Shown: positions 1 through 10,319 of the stretch, in pieces
Layout: every line of letters starts with the position of its first letter
Position numbering within the stretch: the stretch's first letter is position 1
DNA from: Vibrio sp. SNU_ST1
GTDB lineage: Bacteria > Pseudomonadota > Gammaproteobacteria > Enterobacterales > Vibrionaceae
Assembly: GCF_030563405.1 (NCBI RefSeq)
Contig: NZ_CP130748.1
Coordinates: 1,178,001 to 1,242,000, forward strand
DNA length: 64,000 nucleotides
Direction of reading: 5' to 3'
Notes under the pieces: generated by a model
The model's input: the letters and a program-made list of their open reading frames with translations, nothing else
Told to the model about the DNA's origin: nothing
The model's database searches: none
Made by a program: the position numbers and the translations under genes

Positions 1-1512
1 ACTTTAGGTATGGCATTTCTACTTGCCATTATGGAGTCAGTTTATGTAATGACTGGCAAGCAAATTTACAAGGACATGACTAAGTTCTGGGGTAAATTGT
101 TTGGTATTAACTTTGCTCTTGGTGTAGCGACAGGCTTAACCATGGAGTTCCAGTTCGGTACTAACTGGTCATACTATTCTCACTATGTTGGCGACATCTT
201 TGGTGCTCCGCTGGCTATCGAAGCGCTTGTTGCATTTTTCCTAGAGTCTACTTTTGTTGGTCTTTTCTTCTTCGGTTGGGACAGATTGTCAAAGCGTCAA
301 CACTTAGCGGTAACGTGGTTAGTAGCACTTGGTTCTAACTTCTCTGCGCTTTGGATCTTGGTAGCTAACGGCTGGATGCAAAACCCAGTGGGTGCGGAAT
401 TTAACTTTGAAACTATGCGTATGGAAATGGTGAGCTTCGCTGAAGTTGTACTAAACCCAGTAGCACAGGTTAAATTCGTACACACAGTAGCGTCTGGTTA
501 CACAACGGGTGCAATGTTCATCCTTGGTATCAGCTCATACTACATTCTTAAAGGTCGTGACCTTGCCTTTGCTCGTCGATCTTTTGCGATTGCAGCATCT
601 TTCGGTATGGCGGCAATCTTGTCAGTAATCGTGCTAGGTGATGAATCTGGTTACGAGCTTGGTGAAGTTCAAAAAGTGAAGCTAGCAGCTATTGAAGCTG
701 AATGGCACACTGAAGAAGCACCGGCCGCGTTCACTGTATTTGGTGTTCCAAACCAAGAAACCATGCACACAGACTACGCAATTAAGATCCCTTACGTTAT
801 GGGTATTATTGCAACACGTTCTTTTGATACAGAAGTAACAGGACTACGTGACTTACGCGACGATCACGTTGATCGTATTCGTACCGGTATGTATGCGTAT
901 GAGTTGCTTGAAAAGCTACGTGGTGGTGATCGTTCAGAAGAGAACAAAGCGGCATTTGATGAAGTAAAAGGTGATCTAGGTTACGGACTGCTTCTTAAGC
1001 GCTATACAGACGACGTTGTAGATGCAACAGAAGACCAAATCCAAATGGCTGCGGATGATTCTATCCCAACAGTTTGGCCTCTATTCTGGTCGTTCCGTCT
1101 GATGGTTGCTTGTGGCTTCATCATGCTGTTTGTATTCGGTGCGGCGTTTGTTCAAACGTGTCGTCAGAAGATCGAACAGAAACCATGGGTACTTAAAGCG
1201 GCACTATTCTCAATCCCACTACCTTGGATTGCGATTGAAGCAGGTTGGTTCGTTGCTGAATTTGGTCGTCAACCATGGGCGGTTGGTGAAATCCTGCCGG
1301 TTAACGTTGCTGCATCAGCACTGACTATTGAACAGCTTTGGACTTCTCTATTCGCGATTCTTGCACTGTACACAGTGTTCTTGATTGCTGAAGTTTACCT
1401 AATGCTGAAATTCGCACGTAAAGGTCCAAGTAGCTTAAAGACAGGCCGTTACCACTTTGAACAAAACGATAACTCTGTTGAAGACAAAGTTAGCCGTTCA
1501 GTCGAAGTATAA
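1..1512 (+). CDS. cydA: Cytochrome bd ubiquinol oxidase subunit I (5' partial)
   Basis: Quinol-oxidising subunit of the high-affinity terminal oxidase in the inner membrane. The frame is open from base 1 (T-L-G-M), and comparison with E. coli CydA as I remember it suggests the first ~25 residues, including the first haem-ligand His, lie before the window. The His in [10 protein letters not shown] (codon at 481) would match E. coli H186. The GRQPW motif after GWFVAEF is characteristic of CydA. Multiple membrane segments are evident. cydB follows after 13 bases with a GAGGGA ribosome site. The identification is firm; only the start is missing. Confidence 0.97.
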   Translation, partial: TLGMAFLLAIMESVYVMTGKQIYKDMTKFWGKLFGINFALGVATGLTMEFQFGTNWSYYSHYVGDIFGAPLAIEALVAFFLESTFVGLFFFGWDRLSKRQHLAVTWLVALGSNFSALWILVANGWMQNPVGAEFNFETMRMEMVSFAEVVLNPVAQVKFVHTVASGYTTGAMFILGISSYYILKGRDLAFARRSFAIAASFGMAAILSVIVLGDESGYELGEVQKVKLAAIEAEWHTEEAPAAFTVFGVPNQETMHTDYAIKIPYVMGIIATRSFDTEVTGLRDLRDDHVDRIRTGMYAYELLEKLRGGDRSEENKAAFDEVKGDLGYGLLLKRYTDDVVDATEDQIQMAADDSIPTVWPLFWSFRLMVACGFIMLFVFGAAFVQTCRQKIEQKPWVLKAALFSIPLPWIAIEAGWFVAEFGRQPWAVGEILPVNVAASALTIEQLWTSLFAILALYTVFLIAEVYLMLKFARKGPSSLKTGRYHFEQNDNSVEDKVSRSVEV

Positions 1513-1525
1513 GTGAGGGAATATT

Positions 1526-2662
1526 ATGTTTGATTACGAAAGCTTACGACTTATCTGGTGGGTATTGATCGGTGTTCTACTGGTTGGTTTCGCCGTAACT
1601 GACGGCTTTGACATGGGTGTTGCTGCTCTTTCGCCTGTTATAGGTAAGAGCGACACTGAACGTCGTATTATGCTAAACACGATTGCCCCTCACTGGGATG
1701 GTAACCAAGTTTGGCTTATCACTGCGGGTGGTGCATTGTTTGCTGCATGGCCTCTGGTTTATGCAACGTCGTTTTCTGGTTTCTACTTTGCAATGTACGT
1801 GACGTTAGCTGCACTTTGGTTACGTCCGCTTGCTCTTGATTACCGCTCTAAGATTGAAGAGCCAAAATGGCGTAAAGCTTGGGACTACGCACTTTGCTTT
1901 AGTGGTACAGTGCCACCAATCATTTTTGGTGTAGCATTTGGTAACTTACTGCAAGGTGTTCCATTCGAACTGAACTACCTGATGATGTCTAAGTATCATG
2001 GTACGTTCTTCGCTTTGCTAAACCCGTTTGCATTGCTATGTGGCGTGTTGGCTCTGATGTTGTTCGTGATGCAAGGTGCAACATGGCTTCAAATGAAGAC
2101 AACAGAAGAACTGCACAGCCGCGCACGTAACGTTGCTCAGATTACTGGCCTAATTGCTATTGCTCTGTTCGTTATCGGTGGTTTCTGGGTTCAATCTATC
2201 GAAGGCTATGTAATTACAAGCACTATCGATACGTTTGCTGATTCAAACCCACTAAATAAAGAAGTATCACTTCAAGTTGGTGCTTGGATGACAAACTTCG
2301 AAACATATCCAGCAATGTGGGCTGCACCGATTCTTGGTGTAGTAATGCCACTGCTTGCTGTGATTGCATCTCGCTTTGAGCGTGGTGGTTTCGCATTCTT
2401 GTTCTCAAGTTTATCTAACGCTGGTGTTATTCTAACGGCTGGTTTTGCAATGTTCCCATTCGTAATGCCATCAAGCCTGAACCCTAACCATAGTTTGACT
2501 ATGTGGGATTCAACAGCAAGTGAGCTAACGCTTGGTCTTATGACTGGAGTTGCGGCGGTAATGGTTCCTGTGATTCTTGGCTACACAACGTGGACATACT
2601 ACAAAATGTTCGGTCGTCTAGATAAGAAACACATCGAAGATAACGACGTTTCAGCTTACTAA
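1526..2662 (+). CDS. cydB: Cytochrome bd ubiquinol oxidase subunit II
   Basis: Second membrane subunit of the bd oxidase, pairing with CydA. The 378-residue length is normal for the family. The N-terminus contains the typical segment GFAVTDGFDMGVAAL, followed by APHWDGNQVWLI, both hallmarks of CydB. About eight to nine hydrophobic helices are visible. The start ATG has GAGGGA 8-9 bases upstream. It sits between cydA and cydX in one operon. Confidence 0.97.
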   Translation: MFDYESLRLIWWVLIGVLLVGFAVTDGFDMGVAALSPVIGKSDTERRIMLNTIAPHWDGNQVWLITAGGALFAAWPLVYATSFSGFYFAMYVTLAALWLRPLALDYRSKIEEPKWRKAWDYALCFSGTVPPIIFGVAFGNLLQGVPFELNYLMMSKYHGTFFALLNPFALLCGVLALMLFVMQGATWLQMKTTEELHSRARNVAQITGLIAIALFVIGGFWVQSIEGYVITSTIDTFADSNPLNKEVSLQVGAWMTNFETYPAMWAAPILGVVMPLLAVIASRFERGGFAFLFSSLSNAGVILTAGFAMFPFVMPSSLNPNHSLTMWDSTASELTLGLMTGVAAVMVPVILGYTTWTYYKMFGRLDKKHIEDNDVSAY

Positions 2663-2693
2663 GCTAGAAGTTAAATAACTTAGGAGAAATTTT

Positions 2694-2801
2694 ATGTGGT
2701 ATTTCGCATGGATTTTGGGTGTACTTCTAGCATGTGCATTCGGCATCATCAATGCTCTATGGTTAGAGCATTCAGAAATGATGGATAAAGACAGTGAGTA
2801 A
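2694..2801 (+). CDS. cydX: Cytochrome bd oxidase small subunit CydX
   Basis: A 35-residue single-helix membrane protein beginning MWYFAWILGVLLAC, the characteristic CydX/YbgT opening. CydX is known to be needed for stable bd oxidase. TAGGAG lies 6-7 bases before the ATG. The gene starts 31 bases after cydB, and its stop overlaps the GTG start of ybgE by 8 bases, so the operon is cydABX-ybgE. Confidence 0.93.
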   Translation: MWYFAWILGVLLACAFGIINALWLEHSEMMDKDSE

Positions 2802-3096
2802 TCTCGCAGAGCAAATCGCTAAACTGCATCAACCAATGGATAAAACTCTGTTAAGAGCTTTATCTCTAGTACTGGGTTTCATGCATGTAGGTTTAGTTAT
2901 GTGGGAACCTGAAGCGTATGCGACAAGCATCGGTGGCTTTAACGCGATCATCGGGCCAATGTTCATTTGGGCAGCATGTTCAAGCATGGTTTACGGTATC
3001 GGATTTAAGCCGAGAGCTTGGATGTGGCAGCTACTGTTCAGCCCATACGTTTCACTCACAATTTTGCTCTACCTAACGGTGCTGCGCTTTTTATAA
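2794..3096 (+). CDS. ybgE: Cyd operon protein YbgE
   Basis: A 100-residue inner-membrane protein with about three hydrophobic segments, in the usual YbgE place after cydX. The GTG start overlaps the cydX stop, which suggests translational coupling. The role of YbgE is not established. I call it from position, length and features such as MWEPEAYA and a tryptophan-rich C-terminal helix. A strong terminator hairpin lies 66 bases downstream. Confidence 0.88.
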   Translation: MSNLAEQIAKLHQPMDKTLLRALSLVLGFMHVGLVMWEPEAYATSIGGFNAIIGPMFIWAACSSMVYGIGFKPRAWMWQLLFSPYVSLTILLYLTVLRFL

Positions 3097-3157
3097 AAGG
3101 CAAAGGATTTAGGTTCATAACGACGTGAACCTTTATACTTGTTGGGTTTTTAGCCAA

Positions 3158-3191
3158 AAAGAGGCCATCTTATACAGATGGCCTTTTTTTT
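3158..3191 (+). terminator. Rho-independent terminator of the cyd operon
   Basis: Stem AGGCCATCT (3162-3170), five-base loop, AGATGGCCT (3176-3184), then a run of eight T. It lies inside the 5' extension of the ybgC reading frame, which argues against a ybgC start upstream of it. Confidence 0.9.
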
Positions 3192-3286
3192 CGTCTCTTA
3201 AATCAAAAAATTCACAGCGATATACTATTAATGATAAGGAGTTAGGTTATAGTGAGATCTTTATCGTTTCGAATTGTGGTATCAAA

Positions 3287-3706
3287 TTGCAGGGATTATC
3301 TAAGCCATTTACGTGGCCAGTGACAGTGTATTACGAAGACACCGATGCAGGTGGTGTTGTATACCATTCAAACTATCTTAAGTTTTTCGAACGCGCTCGA
3401 ACTGAGATGTTGCGCTCAATTGGTGTCTGCCAGCAAGTATTGTTAGAACAAAACACAAGTTTTGTAGTTCGACATGTGGACATCGATTTTATTCAAGGTG
3501 CGCGCCTTGATGATTCTTTACAAGTCATTACAAATATTTACGAGTTGAAGCGAGCTACCTTGGTCTTCTGTCAAGAGATCGTAAATCCTGATGGCAAAGC
3601 ATTGTGTAAAGCAATGGTTAAGGTAGCATGTATCGACAATCAAAAAATGAAACCCAAAGCAATGCCAACATTTATTCTCACGGAGCTAACGAATAGTGAC
3701 TGCTGA
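3287..3706 (+). CDS. ybgC: Tol-Pal system acyl-CoA thioesterase YbgC
   Basis: Hot-dog-fold thioesterase, first gene of the Tol-Pal cluster. The core motif [20 protein letters not shown] carries the catalytic Asp of the 4HBT family, and the C-terminal KMKPKAMP is typical of YbgC. The frame is open from 3125, but that extension crosses the cyd terminator. I therefore place the start at the TTG (3287), giving 139 residues, the usual size. No good ribosome site precedes it, so the exact start is uncertain. The stop overlaps the tolQ start by 11 bases. Confidence 0.85.
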   Translation: MQGLSKPFTWPVTVYYEDTDAGGVVYHSNYLKFFERARTEMLRSIGVCQQVLLEQNTSFVVRHVDIDFIQGARLDDSLQVITNIYELKRATLVFCQEIVNPDGKALCKAMVKVACIDNQKMKPKAMPTFILTELTNSDC

Positions 3707-4379
3707 AATCTCAATCTTAGGCCTAATTTTAGAAGCTAGCTTACTAGTTAAGATGGTTATGCTAATTCTTATGGGCATGTCTGTTGTTTCTTGGGCGATG
3801 ATCATCAAACGAAGCAAAGTATTATCTCAAGCTACTAAACAAACTGACGTGTTTGAAGATAAGTTCTGGTCTGGTGTTGATCTCGCTAAATTATATCAAG
3901 AGAGTAATAAGCGCAAAGACGAACTCTCTGGTACTGAAGAGATTTTCTACGCCGGATTCACAGAGTTTGCTCGCCTTCGGAAATCAAATGCAGCGTCTCC
4001 AGACTTTATAATGGAAGGCACTGGTCGTGCAATGCGTGTTGCGGTTGCTCGCGAAGTTGATGAACTGGAAACTAACTTACCTTTTTTGGCGACCGTCGGT
4101 TCTATCAGCCCATACATTGGCCTATTTGGTACGGTTTGGGGCATCATGCACTCATTCATCGCATTAGGTGAAGTGAAGCAAGCGACATTAGCAATGGTTG
4201 CTCCTGGTATTGCTGAAGCACTGATCGCGACAGCAATGGGCCTATTCGCGGCGATTCCAGCTGTGATGGCGTATAACCGTTTTAGCAGCCGAGTTGGTAA
4301 GCTAGAGCATAACTACGCGACTTTCTCTGAAGAGTTCCATAGCATTCTTCACCGTCAAGCGATGGCTGGCAGGGAATAA
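3696..4379 (+). CDS. tolQ: Tol-Pal system proton channel TolQ
   Basis: Inner-membrane protein of the Tol motor (TolQ/ExbB/MotA family), which with TolR uses proton motive force to energise TolA. It has 227 residues, one N-terminal helix ([16 protein letters not shown]), a cytoplasmic region, and two later helices including [19 protein letters not shown] and [22 protein letters not shown], both highly typical. The GTG start overlaps ybgC and has GGAG nine bases upstream. tolR follows after three bases. Confidence 0.96.
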   Translation: MTAEISILGLILEASLLVKMVMLILMGMSVVSWAMIIKRSKVLSQATKQTDVFEDKFWSGVDLAKLYQESNKRKDELSGTEEIFYAGFTEFARLRKSNAASPDFIMEGTGRAMRVAVAREVDELETNLPFLATVGSISPYIGLFGTVWGIMHSFIALGEVKQATLAMVAPGIAEALIATAMGLFAAIPAVMAYNRFSSRVGKLEHNYATFSEEFHSILHRQAMAGRE

Positions 4380-4382
4380 TAG

Positions 4383-4826
4383 ATGGCCGGATACCAACCT
4401 AAAAAACGCAAAATGACAGCTGAGATTAATGTTGTACCTTACATCGACGTTATGCTTGTTTTGCTGATCATTTTTATGGTGACTTCGCCGTTTGTTACTC
4501 AAGGCGTAGATGTTGAATTGCCTCAAGCTTCAACTGCCAAATCTGCACAAGATCTATTGGGTGACGACAACGCGAGTTTCATTATCGTTGAAGTGAACAA
4601 AGATGGTGAGCTTGGTTTGAGCGTTAATAACGAAGAGGTTCAGCGAGGCTTGTCTCTGGAAGATATTATCGTCCGAGTGAAGGCGGAACTGTCTCTGAAC
4701 CCAAATTCTCCAGTGGCGGTTGGCGGTGATGCTGCAACGCCTTACGCTGAAGTGGTTATCTTACTTGATGAATTAAGCCGTGCAGGTGTGCCAAAGGTTG
4801 GCCTTTTAACGGATATAAGGGAATAG
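4383..4826 (+). CDS. tolR: Tol-Pal system protein TolR
   Basis: Single-span ExbD/TolR-family protein of 147 residues, partner of TolQ. The membrane helix reads NVVPYIDVMLVLLIIFMV, and the Asp in it is the conserved proton-carrying residue of the family. A periplasmic domain follows. The gene lies three bases after tolQ and 13 bases before tolA, so all are co-transcribed. Confidence 0.96.
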   Translation: MAGYQPKKRKMTAEINVVPYIDVMLVLLIIFMVTSPFVTQGVDVELPQASTAKSAQDLLGDDNASFIIVEVNKDGELGLSVNNEEVQRGLSLEDIIVRVKAELSLNPNSPVAVGGDAATPYAEVVILLDELSRAGVPKVGLLTDIRE

Positions 4827-4839
4827 CTCCGTAGCATTC

Positions 4840-5868
4840 ATGAAAGCGAATAATAAAAAATCCAATAATTTTAGATCACCGCTTCTTATTTCTCTTGGGC
4901 TGCACGTCGTTTTATTCGTTGCGCTCATTTGGGGAGCGGATTTCACCATGTCAGAACCAAAGCCTACAGGGCAGATGGTTCAAGCTGTGGTGATTGATCC
5001 TCAGTTGGTTCGCCAGCAAGCTCAACAGATTCGTCAACAAAGAGAAGCGGCGAGCAAAAAAGAGCAAGAGCGTTTAGATAAACTAAGACGTGAAAGTGAA
5101 CGACTCGAAAAAAATCGTAAAGCTGAAGAAGAGAACATTCGAAAGCTGAAAGAAAAGCAAGCTAAAGAAGCCAAAGCGGCTCGCGACGCGGAAAAGCGTC
5201 GAGTTGAAAATGAAAAGCAACGTAAAGTTGAAGAGGCTCGCCTAAAACAAGAGAAAAAGAAAGCCGCTAAAGCAGAAGCTGATCGTAAGTTGAAAGAAGC
5301 CGCGGTTGTGAAAGCAGAAAAAGAACGCAAGGCAAAAGAAGCAGCCATTGCTAAAGCTGAACAAGAACGCGTGGCGAAAGAAAAAGCCGCGAAAGAGGCC
5401 GCTGAAAAAGCTCGTAAAGAAAAAGAAGCCGCTGAACGTGCTGAGAAACAACGTATAGCGAAAGAGAAAGAAGCGGCAGCAAGAGCGGAGAAAGAGCGTA
5501 AACAGCAAGAAGCGGCATTGAACGATATTTTTGCTGGGCTTGAAACTGAAGCGACTCAAAACTCTTCAGCTAGACAACAATTTATTAGTGATGAAGCGCA
5601 GCGTTATGGTGCCATCTATACCCAACTCATTCAACAAAACTTGTTGTTAGAAGACAGCTACAGAGGTCGCTCATGTCGAGTAAACCTAAAGCTTATTCCA
5701 ACAGGATCTAATGCGATATTGGGTAGATTGAGTATCTTAGATGGTGACAGTCGCTTATGTGCGGCAACGAAGCGTGCGGTAGCACAAGTGCAATCTTATC
5801 CGTTACCTAAAGACCCTGATATTATAAAATCACTGAAAGACATTAACTTAACTGTATCACCAGAGTAA
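4840..5868 (+). CDS. tolA: Cell envelope integrity protein TolA
   Basis: Links the TolQR motor to TolB/Pal at the outer membrane. Domain I is the N-terminal helix (~13-33) with the SLGLH (SxxxH) motif needed to couple to TolQR. Domain II (~45-230) is a long Lys/Ala/Glu-rich helix with repeats such as KEKEAAERAEKQR. Domain III (~235-342) is globular and has two cysteines (GRSCRV and SRLCAA) that fit the conserved disulfide. The repetitive codons of domain II also create long false frames on the other strand. Confidence 0.95.
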   Translation: MKANNKKSNNFRSPLLISLGLHVVLFVALIWGADFTMSEPKPTGQMVQAVVIDPQLVRQQAQQIRQQREAASKKEQERLDKLRRESERLEKNRKAEEENIRKLKEKQAKEAKAARDAEKRRVENEKQRKVEEARLKQEKKKAAKAEADRKLKEAAVVKAEKERKAKEAAIAKAEQERVAKEKAAKEAAEKARKEKEAAERAEKQRIAKEKEAAARAEKERKQQEAALNDIFAGLETEATQNSSARQQFISDEAQRYGAIYTQLIQQNLLLEDSYRGRSCRVNLKLIPTGSNAILGRLSILDGDSRLCAATKRAVAQVQSYPLPKDPDIIKSLKDINLTVSPE

Positions 5869-5880
5869 AAGGACGAACTT

Positions 5881-7233
5881 GTGTTAAAGAAACTATTACT
5901 GAGTTTTGTTTTCTTAATAGCGACAAGCAGCCAGTTTGCCCATGCGGCACTGGAGCTGGTTATTACAGACGGTATTAACTCTGCACGACCTATCGCTATT
6001 GTTCCTTTCCGTTGGGAAGGCGCAGGACCATTGCCACACGATGTATCAGCAGTTATCGCTTCTGACTTGCAACGCAGTGGTAAATTCAGCCCAGTTGCGA
6101 CAAGTAAAATGCCTCAAACGCCTTACAGCGAAACAGAGGTGAATTTTGATGCTTGGACTAACCTAGGTGTTGATTCACTGCTAACGGGTAGCATCATTAA
6201 AAATGCCGAAGGGCAGTATGTGGTGAACTACCAACTGATCGACATTGTTCGTGGTCAACTGACTAAAGGGCAAAGCCGTGCACTAAGTGATGAAGGCCAA
6301 TTGGTACTTTCTAAAGATCATGTGCTGTTCAACAAGAAAGCGACAGTTCCTGGTAAACGCTTGAGAGAGTACGCACACCGCATCTCTGACTTAGTGTATG
6401 AAGAGCTAACGGGTGAGAAAGGGGCATTTCTAACGCGTATCTCTTACGTAGTTGTGAACGACAAAGACAAATACCCGTATCAGCTTCGTGTTGCTGACTA
6501 CGACGGCTTTAACGAACGTTTAGTGCTTCGTTCTAAGCAACCTCTTATGTCACCAGCATGGTCGCCAGACGGCAAGAAGCTTGCGTATGTGAGTTTCCAA
6601 AATGGCCAAGCTGAAATATTCATTATGAATATTTACACGGGTGAGCGCGAGAAAGTGACGTCATACCCTCGTCATAATGGTGCGCCAAGATTCTCGCCAG
6701 ATGGTAAAACATTGGCGCTGGTATTGTCGAAAACAGGTAGCCTTCAGGTGTACACTCTCGACCTTACTAGCCGTAAGCTGACTCAAATTACCCGTGGCCG
6801 TTCTAATAATACTGAACCATTCTGGCACCCAGATGGCAAGTCTCTAATTTTCACATCTGATCGTGGTGGTAAACCACAGATTTATAATGTAAATTTGTCA
6901 AATAATTCGACATCTCGTATTACTTGGCAAGGTAGCCAAAACTTAGGTGGCCAGATCACCCCTGACGGACGATTCCTGATTATGGTTAATCGTAGCAACT
7001 CGGGTTTTAACTTGGCTAAACAAGATTTGGAAACCGGTGCGGTTCAGGTGCTAACAAAAACATTGTTAGACGAGTCTCCAAGTATTGCACCGAATGGAGG
7101 TATGGTTATCTATAGCTCTATTTACAATAAAACAAACGTACTATCGATGGTTTCTATCGATGGTCGTTTTAAGGCTAGATTACCAGCAACGAACGGACGC
7201 GTAAGAGCGCCTTCGTGGTCACCGTTTCTCTAG
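5881..7233 (+). CDS. tolB: Tol-Pal system translocation protein TolB
   Basis: Periplasmic beta-propeller protein that binds Pal and TolA. It has a signal peptide (residues 1-22, ending AHAAL), an N-terminal domain (~25-160), then repeats such as [26 protein letters not shown] and [18 protein letters not shown], typical of a six-bladed propeller. At 450 residues it is full length. It starts with GTG 12 bases after tolA, with AAAGGA just upstream. Confidence 0.96.
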   Translation: MLKKLLLSFVFLIATSSQFAHAALELVITDGINSARPIAIVPFRWEGAGPLPHDVSAVIASDLQRSGKFSPVATSKMPQTPYSETEVNFDAWTNLGVDSLLTGSIIKNAEGQYVVNYQLIDIVRGQLTKGQSRALSDEGQLVLSKDHVLFNKKATVPGKRLREYAHRISDLVYEELTGEKGAFLTRISYVVVNDKDKYPYQLRVADYDGFNERLVLRSKQPLMSPAWSPDGKKLAYVSFQNGQAEIFIMNIYTGEREKVTSYPRHNGAPRFSPDGKTLALVLSKTGSLQVYTLDLTSRKLTQITRGRSNNTEPFWHPDGKSLIFTSDRGGKPQIYNVNLSNNSTSRITWQGSQNLGGQITPDGRFLIMVNRSNSGFNLAKQDLETGAVQVLTKTLLDESPSIAPNGGMVIYSSIYNKTNVLSMVSIDGRFKARLPATNGRVRAPSWSPFL

Positions 7234-7344
7234 TTTATTTGATACATTCTTTTAGCTATTGATAGTGTTAACTATTGTGGCATTTAACTATCTATAGCAC
7301 TTAGTCGCTGTAGAAACTAAGTTTGATAACGTAAGGAAAAAAAG

Positions 7345-7887
7345 ATGCAACTTAATAAAGTTCTTAAAGGCTTGATGATTGCACTACCAGTGATGGCAGT
7401 AACGGCATGTAGCTCAACTGATGAAGCAACGTCTGCAACATCTGGCACAGAAAGCAACCAAACAACTTCAGGTTCAGAAGGCAACGTAGATACAACTGTT
7501 GTAACGCCAATTGACGCTAACGGTCAACTGTCTGAGCAAGAGCTTAAAGAGCAAGCGCTACGCGAAACTCAAACAATCTACTTCGCATTCGATAACTCTA
7601 CTATCGCTGGCGACTACGAAGAAATGCTTGCAGCTCACGCAGCATACCTAGTTAAGAACGTTGACATGAACGTTACTGTTGAAGGTCACGCTGATGAGCG
7701 CGGTACTCCTGAGTACAACATCGCACTTGGTGAGCGTCGTGCACAAGCTGTAGCTAAATACCTACAAGCTCTAGGTGTTCAAGCAGACCAAATCTCTATC
7801 GTAAGCTACGGTGAAGAGAAGCCACTTCTTCTAGGTCAATCTGAAGACGTGTACGCTAAAAACCGTCGTGCAGTACTAGTTTACTAA
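7345..7887 (+). CDS. pal: Peptidoglycan-associated lipoprotein Pal
   Basis: Outer-membrane lipoprotein that anchors the envelope to peptidoglycan and is the end point of the Tol complex. The lipobox is AVTACSS (Cys ~22). A flexible Ser/Thr-rich linker leads to an OmpA-type domain (~75-180) with YFAFDNSTI and [14 protein letters not shown], which binds diaminopimelate in the family. GTAAGG lies 10 bases before the ATG. A 111-base gap from tolB may hold an extra promoter. Confidence 0.97.
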   Translation: MQLNKVLKGLMIALPVMAVTACSSTDEATSATSGTESNQTTSGSEGNVDTTVVTPIDANGQLSEQELKEQALRETQTIYFAFDNSTIAGDYEEMLAAHAAYLVKNVDMNVTVEGHADERGTPEYNIALGERRAQAVAKYLQALGVQADQISIVSYGEEKPLLLGQSEDVYAKNRRAVLVY

Positions 7888-7920
7888 TTTCAGTAGGCTA
7901 CATAATTGAGGAATTGCCTC

Positions 7921-8703
7921 ATGTTCAGTAACACAAAGCGAGTCATTTTGCTTTCGTTACTGGCAAGTGCAGCGAACACTACGTTCGCTGCACCAGCTCC
8001 AGTATCCGATCTCAATAGCACCGCAACAAATTCATCATCTTCCTCTCGATCAGCATCTAACGAATCAGATATTGAGCGTTTAGAGCGCTTGCTTCAAAAT
8101 CGTAATCTCGTTCAGCTTCAAATGCAGCAGCAAATCGACGACATGGCACTGGAGATCAGTGAGCTTCGTGGTGAGTTGGAGCGAAACAGCTACGATATGA
8201 AACAAATGCTCGAGCGCCAACGTGAATTGTTCATTGAACTGGATCGTGTGAGAGGCGAGGTGAAAGCAGCAGGAACAGCAACGGTAGCAGTAGCAGCGAG
8301 CGAAGGCTCTAAGGATGCTTCTGGTACGTTCAGTACTGATGTCGATGAGCAAACAGCTTATCAGAATGCTGTCGATATGATTCTAAAGCAGCGAGACTAC
8401 ACGGGTGCGATCGCAGCATTCCAAAAGTTTCAAAAAGACTTCCCAGACTCTACTTTCACGCCTAACACCCATTATTGGTTAGGTCAGCTTTATTTCGCTA
8501 AAAAGCAAGATAAGGAAGCTGTGAAGAGCTTTGCCGCTGTTGTGTCATACAAAGACTCCAACAAGCGCTCTGATGCTCTGGTTAAGCTTGGTGACATAGC
8601 TACGCGTAACAACAACGCGACGCAAGCTAAGAAATATTACCAGCAAGTTGTAACCGAGTACCCAAACAGTGCTTCGGCTAAAGTGGCTAAAACCCACTTG
8701 TAA
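7921..8703 (+). CDS. cpoB: Cell division coordinator CpoB (YbgF)
   Basis: Periplasmic protein that coordinates outer-membrane constriction with peptidoglycan synthesis in the Tol-Pal system. I place the start at ATG 7921 (GAGG nine bases upstream), giving 260 residues with a signal peptide ending TTFAAP. Residues ~45-110 form a Gln/Glu-rich coiled coil (LQNRNLVQLQMQQQIDDM). The C-terminal half has TPR repeats (AIAAFQKFQKDFPDS and AKKYYQQVVTEYP). It is the last gene of the tol cluster and is followed by a terminator. Confidence 0.94.
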   Translation: MFSNTKRVILLSLLASAANTTFAAPAPVSDLNSTATNSSSSSRSASNESDIERLERLLQNRNLVQLQMQQQIDDMALEISELRGELERNSYDMKQMLERQRELFIELDRVRGEVKAAGTATVAVAASEGSKDASGTFSTDVDEQTAYQNAVDMILKQRDYTGAIAAFQKFQKDFPDSTFTPNTHYWLGQLYFAKKQDKEAVKSFAAVVSYKDSNKRSDALVKLGDIATRNNNATQAKKYYQQVVTEYPNSASAKVAKTHL

Positions 8704-8710
8704 ACAAAAT

Positions 8711-8735
8711 AGGGGTGCTCAGGTACCTCTTTTTT
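8711..8735 (+). terminator. Probable terminator after cpoB
   Basis: AGGGGT pairs with ACCTCT (one G-T pair) around an eight-base loop, followed by six T. The stem is short but in the right place. Confidence 0.6.
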
Positions 8736-8912
8736 ATATCTGATCACTTTCGTTTTGTGTCTACTTCTCTTCTTTGTGATGCCAACGCATCGCTTTGTTT
8801 ATGCGTTTTAAACATTAGTTAGTCATCGCTTGAAACCAATCCTTTTTGATCCCAATCGCTGTCCTGTGTAGAATACTCTAATTCTCGGAAGAAGTTGCGT
8901 AGAGCAAGAGCA

Positions 8913-9974
8913 ATGAGTCATATACTAGATAAAATCGATACAGTTTACCCGTTTCCGCCTAAGCCGGTTCCACTGAGCGACGTTCAGAAGAAGGCCCACA
9001 TCGCAAACATCAAAACACTACTTCAAGAAAAAGATGCAGTTCTAATTGCACACTACTACACCGATCCTGAAATTCAGGCTCTAGCTGAAGCAACTGGTGG
9101 TTTTGTTGGCGATTCATTAGAAATGGCTAAGTTTGGTAACCGCCATTCGGCAAGCACTTTGATCATCGCTGGTGTTCGTTTTATGGGGGAGTCTGCAAAG
9201 ATTCTTACACCTGAAAAACGTATTCTAATGCCAACACTAGAAGCTGAATGTTCACTTGACCTGGGTTGTCCTGCCGACAAATTCACAGAATTTTGTGATG
9301 CTCACCCTGACCACACTGTGGTTGTATACGCGAACACCTCTGCGGCTGTTAAGGCTCGTGCAGACTGGGTAGTTACGTCGAGCATCGCTTTAGAAATCGT
9401 TGAAAGCCTAGACGCTGAAGGCAAACCCATTATTTGGGGCCCAGACCGTCACCTAGGTTCTTACATCGCAAATCAAACGGGCGCTGACATGTTGCTTTGG
9501 CAAGGTGAGTGTATTGTTCATGACGAGTTCTCAGCTGATGCTTTGAAGAAAATGAAATCAGTATACCCAGAAGCGGCTATTTTGGTTCACCCAGAATCAC
9601 CAGCAAGCGTGGTTGAACTGGCTGACGCTGTTGGTTCAACAAGTCAATTGATCAAGAAAGCGAAAGAGCTGCCTCATCCACAGATGATTGTCGCGACAGA
9701 CAAAGGTATCTTCTTTAAGATGCAGCAACTGGTTCCTGAAAAAGAGCTGATTGAAGCGCCGACAGCAGGTGCGGGTGCAACTTGTCGAAGCTGCGCGCAT
9801 TGCCCTTGGATGGCAATGAACGGCCTTGAAGCTATTGAAAATGCGCTTGAGAATGGTGGTGAGCAACACGAGATCTTCGTTTCTGACGAACTGCGCGTGA
9901 AGTCCCTTATACCATTGAACCGCATGCTAGATTTTGCTGAGCAGCTTAACGTTCAAGTGAAAGGCAACGCTTAA
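8913..9974 (+). CDS. nadA: Quinolinate synthase A
   Basis: Condenses iminoaspartate with dihydroxyacetone phosphate to quinolinate in NAD synthesis, using a [4Fe-4S] cluster. The family's cluster cysteines are visible as CSLDLGC, QGECIVH and [18 protein letters not shown] near residue 45 is a substrate-binding signature. The ATG at 8913 gives 353 residues, close to the E. coli length; a TTG 18 bases earlier is unlikely. It sits next to cpoB as in many gamma-proteobacteria. Confidence 0.95.
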   Translation: MSHILDKIDTVYPFPPKPVPLSDVQKKAHIANIKTLLQEKDAVLIAHYYTDPEIQALAEATGGFVGDSLEMAKFGNRHSASTLIIAGVRFMGESAKILTPEKRILMPTLEAECSLDLGCPADKFTEFCDAHPDHTVVVYANTSAAVKARADWVVTSSIALEIVESLDAEGKPIIWGPDRHLGSYIANQTGADMLLWQGECIVHDEFSADALKKMKSVYPEAAILVHPESPASVVELADAVGSTSQLIKKAKELPHPQMIVATDKGIFFKMQQLVPEKELIEAPTAGAGATCRSCAHCPWMAMNGLEAIENALENGGEQHEIFVSDELRVKSLIPLNRMLDFAEQLNVQVKGNA

Positions 9975-10018
9975 TCTAATAGCGTGATGTTATAAACAAT
10001 CCAGTCTTTATCATCATT

Positions 10019-10048
10019 AAAAAAACCAGCCGCAGTGCTGGTTTTTTT
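10019..10048 (+). terminator. Terminator after nadA
   Basis: ACCAGC, six-base loop, GCTGGT, flanked by A-run and T-run (10025-10048). A clear rho-independent terminator that ends the core block before the siderophore island. Confidence 0.85.
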
Positions 10049-10319
10049 GTATCTGAATATTCGCCTTAGTCTCGTCTCATTAGCTGCTGCAATTTACACT
10101 AGATATGACCAATCGGAGTAAATACCACTATTAGCAAGACCTATAATAGTAAACAATGGGTCAGCCTAGCTTGTTAAATCACTTGATAACATCGTTAGAA
10201 ATTTTGATTGTAGAATAACGACTTATCGAAGTTTCTTGTCGAAAAGAGCTGCCTTCTTCTCAAGCCCTTTTCCTGAGCGATTTATGTTCACTTACTTACT
10301 GTGACTGACATTAATTTTT
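10049..10319. other. Non-coding boundary between nadA and the siderophore island
   Basis: No supportable gene. The segment is AT-rich and ends with a ~44-base sequence (10270-10313) that recurs at 45089-45132 with 36 of 44 bases identical. This suggests the remnant of a dispersed repeat at the island edge. Confidence 0.5.
10270..10313 (+). repeat. Dispersed repeat copy A
   Basis: Starts TTCCTGAGCGATTTATG and ends CTGACATTA. It aligns without gaps to 45089-45132 in the same orientation, with eight mismatches in 44. No transposase is nearby. Confidence 0.55.

Noticed and set aside
5034..5559. Long minus-strand frames opposite tolA
   Set aside because: They mirror the Lys/Ala/Glu-rich repeats of tolA domain II and have no ribosome site or family resemblance.
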